Assembly (NCBI GenBank): GCA_964446655.1
Contig: CAYUPL010000015.1
Location: 1 to 64,000 of the forward strand
Origin: Desulfopila_A sp964446655
Lineage (GTDB): Bacteria; Desulfobacterota; Desulfobulbia; Desulfobulbales; Desulfocapsaceae
Direction of reading: 5' to 3'
Length of the DNA: 64,000 bases
Below are positions 43,926-53,100 of the stretch, piece by piece. The notes under the pieces are model-generated. The model made no database searches and was not told where the DNA came from. It worked only from the letters and a program-made list of their open reading frames with translations. Position 1 is the first letter of the stretch. Each line of letters begins with the position of its first letter. The position numbers and the translations under genes are program-made.

Positions 43926-45694
43926 TGTGCCGGGACGATTTTATGGTATTTTTCATCCACTTTGATGCGAGTGGCGTCATCAACCTCGAGAACTTCCGTG
44001 TACCATGGCTTCATGCGACAGTCTATTACGATCGGTGGCTGCAGACCGACGTGGAATCTTTTGATGTTCCGGGAGGCTCCGTGGATATCGGCAGCGGGCT
44101 CAAAGCGGGTGAAAAAGGTCCAGAGAAATTCCTGCATGGAGAGGGTGGTCTCTGCTGTATTATCCACCAGCAGAATCACAGACCACTGTTGCAGTTCAGC
44201 AGCTTCTGCCAGTCTGCCGGGCAGATCTGTCTCTTCGCTGTAGGATACGCCCTGAACCACCAATGTTCCGGGGAGAAAGGCCCGAGGATGAGAGCAGCCC
44301 CGGGGCAGGGTACCGCTGAAGGAGGTGGGCAGGTCGCGCCGTTTTTCCGTACCAAGTCCGAGCAGCAGAGCCTTCGAACCTTTGTTGACCGATGGACCGG
44401 TATAATCAAGAGTGTCCTGAGAAACATTAGCAAAAACAAAGAGGTCTCTGTCCCACTGGACGCGTTCGAGTACATGTGTCCACAGTGAAGCGAAATCGGT
44501 TATGTCGACGGCACCGTCTGTTATGATGAGGAATTTGGTGAGAGAGAGTTGGCCTTCGCCGAGGATTCGTAATCCGCAGGCAAATGCCTCCCGAGGATAC
44601 CGATCCGCCACCCGGGCTGCGGCCAGACAATGAAAGCCGGTTTCGCCAAAGGTTTTCAATTCTTTTACTCCCTTCATAACCAGAGGAAAGAGGGGAGACA
44701 GTAAGTCCTGAAGGTAATCACCGATGAAATAGTCTTCCTGTTTCGGTCGCCCCACGACAGTAGCGGGGTAAATAGCATTTTTACGATGGTAGAGATGGCT
44801 TGCCTGAAATACCGGATAATCATGTTCCAATGAGTTGTAGCCATAGTGGTCGCCAAATGGACCTTCCGGCTTTCGCATATGAGGGGGGACTATTCCCTTG
44901 ATGGCAAATTCCGCCTGGGCGACAAGGTCATGTCCGCCGAGCGGATCCGCTATCATCTTCAGCTTTTCTCCCATGAGCAGAGAGGTGAGAATAAGTTCGG
45001 GAATGTCTTCAGGCAGAGGGGCAATGGCAGACAACATAAGAGCCGGTGGACCGCCGATGTACAGAGTGAGAGGCAGGGCCTGATTCTTTTTTTCCGCTTC
45101 GAAGTAATGATATCCGCCGCCTTTATGTATCTGCCAGTGTATGCCGGTGGTGCTGTCGTCATACCGTTGGATCCGGTACATACCGAGATTATGACCGCGC
45201 CCGTCCGGATGTTCGGTATAGACCAGAGGCAGGGTGACGAAAGGGCCGCCGTCACTGTGCCAGGATGTCAGCATGGGCAGTTCGCTCAAACGGGGCGGCC
45301 TGATGCAGGTATCAAGTATTGGTGCTGAGGTACAGCGTTTTAATCCAATTTTTACGGCATCTTTGAAAATATTGCGGTTGTCCCACAGTTTAGCAAGAGT
45401 CGGCGGCACGATTGTCTCCGCCAGATGAACGACGTCACGGACAAATTGCTGTGGTTTTTTACCAAAAGCAAGTTCCAGTCGTTTGTTTGTCCCGAACAGG
45501 TTTGTTACAACAGGAAATGAGGAGTTTTTCACCTTGCTGAACAGCAAAGCCGGTCCCTGGCGTGCGATGACCCGCCTATGGATCTCGGCAATTTCGAGAT
45601 ACGGATCCACTTCTTCATCAATGATGAGCAGATCGTTTTCACGCTGCAGCAGGTCGAGATAGTCCTGCAGATTGGAGAGGAGGCTTCGGCTCAT
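43916..45694 (-). CDS. UbiD-family decarboxylase
   Basis: 592 residues with UbiD-type motifs: KVKNSSFPVVTNLFGTNKRLELAFG near 55, GMYRIQRYDDSTTGIHWQIHKGG near 175, IGGPPALMLSA near 213 and PEGPFGDHYGY near 278. Members of about 600 residues act in menaquinone biosynthesis (the futalosine branch) with prenylated FMN, and an anaerobic sulfate reducer would need menaquinone. The exact substrate is inferred. It precedes rluB on the minus strand. Confidence 0.88.
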   Translation of the reverse strand: MSRSLLSNLQDYLDLLQRENDLLIIDEEVDPYLEIAEIHRRVIARQGPALLFSKVKNSSFPVVTNLFGTNKRLELAFGKKPQQFVRDVVHLAETIVPPTLAKLWDNRNIFKDAVKIGLKRCTSAPILDTCIRPPRLSELPMLTSWHSDGGPFVTLPLVYTEHPDGRGHNLGMYRIQRYDDSTTGIHWQIHKGGGYHYFEAEKKNQALPLTLYIGGPPALMLSAIAPLPEDIPELILTSLLMGEKLKMIADPLGGHDLVAQAEFAIKGIVPPHMRKPEGPFGDHYGYNSLEHDYPVFQASHLYHRKNAIYPATVVGRPKQEDYFIGDYLQDLLSPLFPLVMKGVKELKTFGETGFHCLAAARVADRYPREAFACGLRILGEGQLSLTKFLIITDGAVDITDFASLWTHVLERVQWDRDLFVFANVSQDTLDYTGPSVNKGSKALLLGLGTEKRRDLPTSFSGTLPRGCSHPRAFLPGTLVVQGVSYSEETDLPGRLAEAAELQQWSVILLVDNTAETTLSMQEFLWTFFTRFEPAADIHGASRNIKRFHVGLQPPIVIDCRMKPWYTEVLEVDDATRIKVDEKYHKIVPAQWR

Positions 45695-45948
45695 TTCTTC
45701 TCACCCGGTGAGTGCTGGTCGTGAGAGGTATCTTTGAGAAACAGAGTATGGTATTCGGTTTCATTGAGATGACGGCGAAGAAGATCCGTAAAGGCATCGA
45801 CAAAAGCGAGTATTTCTTGGTCGCTGACCCGTTTGGCAAGGATCTCGGCAAATTTTTTTTCACCGGCAAGTTGGAGGAAGCAGGCGAACGATTCTCTGTC
45901 TAATTCTTCCGTTAAACCGAAACACATTTGATCTGATTTGATAGTCAT
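45691..45948 (-). CDS. Small hypothetical protein
   Basis: 85 residues, charged and helical (ELDRESFACFLQLAGEKKFA, then DQEILAFVDAFTDLLRRHL), with no membrane segment or recognised domain. Its stop overlaps the ubiD-family start (4 bases), so it is translationally coupled with that decarboxylase. Two cysteines (residues 9 and 23) are present. Function unknown; a partner of the decarboxylase is possible. Confidence 0.65.
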   Translation of the reverse strand: MTIKSDQMCFGLTEELDRESFACFLQLAGEKKFAEILAKRVSDQEILAFVDAFTDLLRRHLNETEYHTLFLKDTSHDQHSPGEKK

Positions 45949-45968
45949 GGTGTTATGAAGTATAATTG

Positions 45969-46373
45969 TTATGAATTACTGGTTATATGGCATTTAACTT
46001 TGCGTCTGCGGGGGCCGTCGAATTCACAAAAGAAAATTCTCTGCCAGGTGCCGAGAAATATTTGCCGGTTCTCGATGAGCAAAGTGAGGCTGCAGCCCAT
46101 GAGGGAGGCCATGATATGGGCGGGTGAGTTGCCCTCGAGATGCTGGAAAGGAAATGACATCGGAACAATTTTCTGCATCCCGTTGATAATGTCGTCGCGC
46201 ACTGCCGGGTCTGCGCCTTCATTAATGGTGAGCCCTGCGGTTGTATGAGGGTTAAAGACAAAGCAGGAGCCATGGTCGACGTTGGAGTTTGCCACCTGTT
46301 TGTTCAGCAGAGCCGTGATATCAACGAGTTCCATCTTTTTTTGAGTATTGATAATCAAGTCGCTGGAGAGCAT
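45969..46373 (-). CDS. YjbQ/UPF0047-family protein
   Basis: 134 residues from the ATG at 46373, a length typical for the family; an upstream ATG at 46421 would add 16 atypical residues. Key segments are VDITALLNKQVANSN, HTTAGLTINEGADPAVRDDI (near 44-64) and AHIMASLMGCSLTLLIENR. Members show thiamin-phosphate synthase-like activity in vitro; the physiological role is unclear. Confidence 0.9.
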   Translation of the reverse strand: MLSSDLIINTQKKMELVDITALLNKQVANSNVDHGSCFVFNPHTTAGLTINEGADPAVRDDIINGMQKIVPMSFPFQHLEGNSPAHIMASLMGCSLTLLIENRQIFLGTWQRIFFCEFDGPRRRKVKCHITSNS

Positions 46374-46696
46374 ATCCGTCTCGGTGGGCGTACGTTGTGG
46401 TTTGCCGCTGTTTACCGGCATCGATCAATCGGTTACAGCCGCCTGATCCTGATGTGTCAATGTATACGCCACTATATGTTCTTTTCCGCTGACAGTCAAT
46501 TACTGATGCTGCGGCAGAAAGGTGATTTTGCCGGGAAGAGGTTTGTAGGGCGGGTGGATGCCTGGAAATGGGGTGAATTGCCGGCTTGCAGCAGGATTGT
46601 ATGACTCATTTGGGGGCATGTTTGTAAAATATCTGGAGCTGCAAGAAATTTGACACATACTATATGCGATATACAGTTACCATCTGGAGTGCAACT
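46374..46696. other. Divergent intergenic region (yjbQ and aroK)
   Basis: 323 bases between the yjbQ-type gene (-) and aroK (+). No gene, known RNA or strong promoter box pair was recognised. Confidence 0.3.
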
Positions 46697-47224
46697 ATGT
46701 ATAATCTGATAATCCTCATTGGATACCGAGGCGTCGGTAAAACCACGATCGGTAAGAAGCTTGCCGAAGTACTCGGCTATGACTTCTGTGATACTGACAG
46801 AGAGATTATTCGGCTTAAGAAGAAAGAAATAGCAGAAATTGTGGAAAAAGAAGGGTGGCAGGAGTTCAGGAAACTGGAAAAAAAGGTGTTGCAGTCATTG
46901 CGGAAGCGTCGAAAAATCGTTGCGGCAACCGGTGGGGGAGCTGTTCTGCATCGAGACGAGTGGGATATTCTGCGAAAAGAAGCGGTAGTTATCTGGCTTA
47001 CTGCAGATAAAGATATCGTGTTTAACCGTATCCGCAACGATGATACCAGCCGGATGCAACGGCCATCACTTACCGGTGGCGATGTGATTGCAGAGATAGA
47101 GCTGGTGTTGCGGGAACGTACGCCGCTTTATACGAAAACAGCACATTTTCAGGTTGATACGGGGAAATATACAGTGGCACAGTCTGTACGCCAAATCCAG
47201 AATCAGTTAGAGGCAACACCTTGA
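46697..47224 (+). CDS. aroK: Shikimate kinase
   Basis: 175 residues: P-loop GYRGVGKTT near residue 8, DTDREI near 32 and GGGA near 79, then RPSLTGG near 120. It phosphorylates shikimate in aromatic amino-acid synthesis. The ATG at 46697 follows GGAG; a start at 46664 would add 11 residues before the P-loop strand. It is followed after 27 bases by the glycogen synthase gene. Confidence 0.9.
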   Translation: MYNLIILIGYRGVGKTTIGKKLAEVLGYDFCDTDREIIRLKKKEIAEIVEKEGWQEFRKLEKKVLQSLRKRRKIVAATGGGAVLHRDEWDILRKEAVVIWLTADKDIVFNRIRNDDTSRMQRPSLTGGDVIAEIELVLRERTPLYTKTAHFQVDTGKYTVAQSVRQIQNQLEATP

Positions 47225-47251
47225 TCATGCAATACAGGATATTGTAAACTT

Positions 47252-48874
47252 ATGAAAAAAACAAAACAATCGGTTGGAAATATCTGGATGCTCTCGCGCG
47301 AATATGGAGGGTTGGCCGGTGCCGGAGGGGTTAAGGATGTCGCCGAACAGCTTTCGCGCGCTCTGGCGGCCTGGTCCGGCCGCAAGGTGAGTGTAGTTTT
47401 ACCTCTGTATGGTTTCATTGATCCGGTTCGTCACGGTTTTTCATCCCTACAGGACCCTGAGCAGCAAGGGAAAGAACTGGGTTTTGAGGTCGATATGAAC
47501 TATGCCGATCAAGAGCGGCAAGAGAAGGTGACAGTCTGGTATGCCAAATCTGCCAGGGTTCATATCTATCTGTTGGATAGTCCTCGATTCAGGGAAAAAA
47601 AAGGTGTCTATACCTACACAAGCGCAGATGAGCTGGAGAATCCTGCGTGGCAGAGAGGAGAGGGACATATTGACTATTTTGCCATGAATCTTCTGTTGCA
47701 GAAAGGAGCAATCCAGCTTCTCCTGTTTTTACAGGAGTGTCCCGATATCATTCATTGTCATGATGGTCATACGGCCGTTCTCCCGGCAATTATTGCCGAG
47801 ACGTCATGGTTGAAAAGCTATTTTCGCCGAGCCGCATTTCTGGTTACCGTCCACAATGCCGGAGTCGGGTATCATCAAGATGTTGCAGACCTTCCATACG
47901 CTCAGGCCATGACCGGTCTGCCATGGAGTGTTATTCTGAAAAGCAGATTGGCGGGGAATTTTGATCCCTTTATAGCAGCAGGCCATTATGCTGTGATGAA
48001 TACAGTCAGCGAGAAGTATGCTACGGAGCTGCAGGAGAGTATTGACGACGAGCAGACCGGTTGGCTCGGCCATCACCTCCTGGATATAGGTGCTCGTCTG
48101 GAAGGTGTTACCAATGGGGTGGACCCGGAGGCGTTTGACCCGGGCAAGGGAGAAAAAATCGGCCTGGCGGCAGCTTTTGATCCGCGGGACGATACCCGTA
48201 TGGCGGGTAAGCAACAGTGTCGGGATGTTTTCATTCAGGATTTGGCCAGGTCCGGCTCCCTGATTGGTGTCAACCAGTATGGGACGCTTGACGGGAACTG
48301 CGATGGTCCTCTTTTTACTTTTATCGGCCGACTCAGCGCCCAAAAAGGTGTAGATATCCTGCACGGCGCACTGCTGGAATTAAGCAAAAGAGAGACAAAC
48401 TTTCAGATGGCCATTTTGGGCAGTGGAACTGCGGCATTGGAGCATGAGATTATTGCTTTGACGAAACAGAGTGAAAATATGGGAAGGTTCTGTTTTCTGG
48501 AAGGATATAGCCCGGAGATTGCCAACAAGATCTACAGTGCGGGAGACTTTTTCCTGGTTCCTTCGCGCTATGAACCCTGTGGTTTGACGGACTTTATCGC
48601 CCAGCTGTTCGGCAATCTTCCCATCGTTCATCATGTCGGGGGATTGGTGAAGGTGAAAGATGGTCAGACCGGGTTTGCCTACAGGGAAAACAGTATAGCT
48701 TCACTGGCTCAGGTTATGGAGAGAGCTTTGCAGGCGTATCGCGACAAACAATTGATTCGCAAAATGCAAAAGGAGGCGGTGCGTTTAATAGAAGAGAGAT
48801 ATACCTGGAAGGAAGTGAAAAAACACTATCTGCAACTCTACAAGAAAGCACTACTGGAGAAAAATGTCGGATAG
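47252..48874 (+). CDS. GT5 glycogen/starch synthase-like glycosyltransferase
   Basis: 540 residues with the GT5 architecture. The N-terminal motif, usually KxGGL, reads GLAGAGGVKDV near residue 25, so the ADP-glucose-binding lysine is not in its normal place. HCHDGHTAVLP near 167 and the C-terminal SRYEPCGLTDFIAQLFGNLPI near 430 are well conserved, with GRLSAQKGVDIL. Similar AGAGGVKD variants occur in other phyla as a GT5 subfamily. Glycogen synthesis is the likeliest role but is not proven. Confidence 0.85.
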   Translation: MKKTKQSVGNIWMLSREYGGLAGAGGVKDVAEQLSRALAAWSGRKVSVVLPLYGFIDPVRHGFSSLQDPEQQGKELGFEVDMNYADQERQEKVTVWYAKSARVHIYLLDSPRFREKKGVYTYTSADELENPAWQRGEGHIDYFAMNLLLQKGAIQLLLFLQECPDIIHCHDGHTAVLPAIIAETSWLKSYFRRAAFLVTVHNAGVGYHQDVADLPYAQAMTGLPWSVILKSRLAGNFDPFIAAGHYAVMNTVSEKYATELQESIDDEQTGWLGHHLLDIGARLEGVTNGVDPEAFDPGKGEKIGLAAAFDPRDDTRMAGKQQCRDVFIQDLARSGSLIGVNQYGTLDGNCDGPLFTFIGRLSAQKGVDILHGALLELSKRETNFQMAILGSGTAALEHEIIALTKQSENMGRFCFLEGYSPEIANKIYSAGDFFLVPSRYEPCGLTDFIAQLFGNLPIVHHVGGLVKVKDGQTGFAYRENSIASLAQVMERALQAYRDKQLIRKMQKEAVRLIEERYTWKEVKKHYLQLYKKALLEKNVG

Positions 48875-48904
48875 TATCATATTAGACAAGAGGAGGTGGT
48901 ACGC

Positions 48905-49909
48905 ATGACCGTGAAAGTAGGGATAAATGGATTTGGACGAATCGGCAGAAGCATTTTCAGGGCGGTGACTCAAGATCCTGTATTTAAAGATATTGAGATA
49001 ACAGCCATTAACGATCTCACCGATAATGCCACATTGGCGCATCTGCTGAAATATGACTCCATTATGGGAATTTATGGACCGAAAGTGGAAAGCAGCGAAG
49101 ATGGTATTGTGGTTGACGGCCGTTTTATCCAGGTGACCAGTCACAAAAATCCGGCTGATATTCGCTGGGGTGACGCCGGTGTACAATATATAGCAGAGTG
49201 TACCGGAATTTTTAAAGATGGCGAGTCAGCCGGTGCGCATATTGATGCCGGTGCCGAAAAGGTCGTAATCTCAGCGCCTGCCAAAGGTGATGTCAAAACC
49301 TTTGTAATGGGTGTCAATGAAGACGACTATGACCCGCTTAAACATCATGTCGTTTCAAACGCATCCTGTACGACCAACTGTCTGGCGCCTTTTGCCAAAG
49401 TGATTCTGGACAACTTTGGTATTAAAAATGGGCTGATGACCACAGTGCATGCCTATACAGGCGACCAGCGACTTTTGGATTTCCCGCATTCAGATCTGCG
49501 CCGGGCTCGTGCCGCGGCAATGTCCATGATTCCCACAAAGACCGGAGCCGCCGCTGCGGTTTCTCTGGTTATTCCTGAGTTGAAAGGAAAGTTTGACGGG
49601 CTGGCGGTACGTGTTCCAACCCCGAATGTGTCTCTTGTCGATGCAGTCATGGAGGTGGAGCGAACAACCAGTGTGCAGGAGGTAAATGAGGTTTTGCAGG
49701 CGGCTTGTAACCGATATCTCGGCTATTCCGATCTGCCCCTTGTTTCCATCGACTTTCAGGGAGATGCCCGGTCGTCCATCGTCGATGGCCAGTCAACCAA
49801 AGTAATCGGTAACAGCATTAAGGTCATGAGCTGGTATGATAATGAGTGGGGCTATTCCAACCGGATGCTGGATCTCATTCTTCATATGCACAATAATAGA
49901 CCTTTGTGA
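48905..49909 (+). CDS. gap: Glyceraldehyde-3-phosphate dehydrogenase
   Basis: 334 residues from ATG 48905, which follows AGGAGG. The Rossmann fold starts with GINGFGRIGRSIFRA, NAD preference is suggested by INDLTD, and the catalytic cysteine is Cys155 in NASCTTNCLAP. Phosphate-site residues in SMIPTKTGAAAAV are present. A second in-frame GTG nine bases upstream exists. It follows the glgA-like gene by 30 bases and is probably co-transcribed. Confidence 0.97.
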   Translation: MTVKVGINGFGRIGRSIFRAVTQDPVFKDIEITAINDLTDNATLAHLLKYDSIMGIYGPKVESSEDGIVVDGRFIQVTSHKNPADIRWGDAGVQYIAECTGIFKDGESAGAHIDAGAEKVVISAPAKGDVKTFVMGVNEDDYDPLKHHVVSNASCTTNCLAPFAKVILDNFGIKNGLMTTVHAYTGDQRLLDFPHSDLRRARAAAMSMIPTKTGAAAAVSLVIPELKGKFDGLAVRVPTPNVSLVDAVMEVERTTSVQEVNEVLQAACNRYLGYSDLPLVSIDFQGDARSSIVDGQSTKVIGNSIKVMSWYDNEWGYSNRMLDLILHMHNNRPL

Positions 49910-50017
49910 GATCAGTAAGGATTGCTGTCTCTGTTCCGTGTCTGTCGTAAGCCGAAGGTTTTCCGGTATGGAAATAAGGGATGGAAACTGAGCAGCAATC
50001 GTCGTCTTGCCGTATTA

Positions 50018-50055
50018 GAGGTTACCTGGCTTGCAAGGTAACCTCCTCTATACGT
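50018..50055 (+). terminator. Possible terminator after gap
   Basis: A perfect 10-base-pair stem, GAGGTTACCT (50018-50027) with AGGTAACCTC (50036-50045), is followed by a weak T-rich stretch. Confidence 0.5.
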
Positions 50056-50183
50056 TTAACCCGGATTTCTCATAAACAACCCCCATTACGTTTCTTGAAG
50101 AGCTCCTGAAATCGAGGGGTATGTCGAATTTGATCAGGATTACGTCATCTTATCTCTGTTTTTTTTAACACAAGGCAACCGGA

Positions 50184-53100
50184 ATGAGTGAACACAATGT
50201 AGAATCGGGATTATCGGCAATCGGCATAGACTCCGATGCGTTGCGAGCTAATCTGCTTGAAACTGCAGGCGAGGTGGTGATAGCGGACGAATTGCTGCCA
50301 TTGCTCGAGGTTGTCAAAAAATTCAGAGGGATTCATTCAAGCTTAGAAAGCCTGCTCTACGAGATCTGTCATCCGTTCCGTAACTGGGGCCTTATTATGC
50401 CGCTGTTCAGGAGTTTTGTACTGCGGAACAGTAATCATTTCGTTCGACATGAACAAGGGCCTAAGGCCATGCAGCTCCTGGCCGAGATCTTTCTGGAAGC
50501 TATCGGCGACTCGGAGAAAAACAGTACTCTTCTCGCCCAGATAATTGAAGCCAAGCTTGCCTGGCTGGAGAAGATGATTCATCTTTTTGACGGTGAAACC
50601 CTGCAGCGCTATGAAACCGTTCTTAACCGGATTTTTGCGAGAATGCAGAGTCTTGAGGACGGTGAAAGTCCCATTATGCTGCATATTGTTCAGGGCCAGC
50701 ATCCCATGAAACGGCTGGCGACATTGCTGTATGACGCAGAAAATAAGAGCGAGGTTTCCTTTGACTATCGCCCCGTGGCATCGCTGATGCGCACTGTTTT
50801 ATTGAAAAACTATAGCTACTGGCTGGACGAAGATGACCCTATGCCCTGGTTTCTTGAACGCAGCGGAACCGCACCGGATGAGATCCGGTCTCTCAATCTT
50901 TTTACAGCCGTCAGTCACGAGTCGATTCTGCAGTATAAAGAAAAGCTGCAGGGTATCGATATTGAAAGCGATCCTCATGGCGGCCTGGGGCGGATTCTGG
51001 AGTTGCCGGCCCACGTTGATATCGTCCGTTTCTATAAAAATATTCCGGCTCTTCTGGCCGAGTCGGTAGATTCAATACGACGATCCGGTGAAGATGACGG
51101 TGGCGCCAGCCCCGTTGCCGAAAACTGGAAACTGCTCTTTCTTTTTAAAATCATGGATACCGAAGGGCTGTATCTTATCCATGAGGAGTCTTTGCGGGAG
51201 ATTAACCGCAGTCTGGTACAACTGATCAGGCAACAGAGTTTTGAGGAGATCGAGGAATTTCTCCTGACAACATTTGATCTGCTCAAGGCCAATGTGAAAA
51301 AATATCCCCACACCTCGCTGCAGTGTATTCAGGTGTTGGGCGGCGAGGTGTTCAACAGGGGCAACAGCAGGATGGTGGAAGCGTTTCTCTTCAGTGTGGT
51401 CCGTTTCGGCTTCCAGTATGCCAATGTCGTCGGTGTAGATGAGGACTGGCAGCCTCTTACTAATCCAGCTCATCTCGGCAATATTCGCGTCTGGCTCAAC
51501 TTGATCGAGCAGGAACCGAAGTGGTGCTCGACCCTTTTTTCAGCCCTTATTATCAATCTGAAACTGACCGGCACCTGTGTGAAAGACACGGATCTGTTCC
51601 AGCGAGATATCACAGAACTGCTCAACCATCCCATCGAGCCGATTTATAATCTGGCCAAGCAGTTCACCAAGCTGATGCCGGTCTTTTTTAATGAGATCGG
51701 TGCGGAAGGCGAACTGCGGGATGTCTCCACCGAGCTTGATGAACTGCACAAGCGTCAGGATGTTCTTATTCACTTCCTGCGAAAACAGAGCCATGTGGAA
51801 AGCTCGAACCTCATCGTTAACTTTATCAAGGCTATCTTTTCCTTCTGGAAGAACAGAGATAAAAAAGAGCTCAGGCCCTATCTCCCGGAAGAAGTGTACA
51901 GTCAGGTAAGGGAGAGCGGCAAATATATTGATGAACAGCATAAACTTATTTCCCGGATTACGGTGGAGCAGGATCTCGCCCATTTTGACGATATTCTGGG
52001 TTGGGAAAGTGGGAAATGCAGGCAGTATCTCGACAGGCAGGATGACTTATCCGCGCGGGAGCGCCGCCGCTTTGAACTGCTTGTCCATATGTACAAGCTA
52101 TTGCATAAGAAATATAATCTCGGTTTTCAGGAGTTGCGTTCTGAGTTGCTGCAGGCCTCCAAAGACGGGATTGAGGGAATGGCCGAGCTCCTTGAAGACC
52201 TGGAGAACTGTGACACCATAACCTGTTTGAAGGCATTGCTGACGAGGTTGGAGCGCCTTAAAGATATTATTCTTTCCAAGGAACAGTTTGAGGCGCAGGA
52301 GAATATCTATTACAAAAGGCATATCGCGGTTGATATTCCTTCGGTATACGGCCGCTACCGGGAGCCGAAATTCGACAGCCTCAGTCTCACTTTCCGTCTG
52401 GAAAACCTGGCCAATATTTATCTCGAAAACCTGCAGGAGACCGTCAATCTCTCCTTTATCACTCAGGCGACCCTGTATCGGGTCGTCACCTGTATTGATC
52501 TTTATCTTCGAGCCCTGAGGATTGATGGAATAACTTCCAGACGACTCGATATCTATCTGACGCTGCTCAAAAACTCCTTAAAGGTTAGACGTTTTTCCTA
52601 CACCCAGTATCTTGATATTTTCCGCGGAATGGCTGAGGGAGTAAAAGACATCATCTATGCTTTTTACACCAATATTCACCAGAATAATCTTTCGATTATC
52701 ATTCCACAGATCGACAGTGATGATTTGCTGACAAAATATAAAACCCTGTTTGACGCCAATAACAAAGCTTTTACGCTATACCGGCTGTCGGAAGCCTTTT
52801 TCCGTGATCTGATCGCCTCTACCTTTGGTCTGCAGCATCTTGACAATTTTATTGTGCGTATTCTGCAGACCCTGGAAAATCAGAAGAACATTCTTGATAA
52901 GCGGGAAATCGATCTACTGATGACCTATAATCCGGAAAAGGCCATTTCCTCATTGTACAAGGTGAATCCATATACCAATAATCTTATTCATCTGGGCAAT
53001 AAAGGGTTTAATCTTCTCAATCTCATCAATGACAGCAAACCGGTGCCGTCCGCCTTTGTTATCACAACCGAGGTGTTTCGCTGTCGTGATGTCGTCTTCG

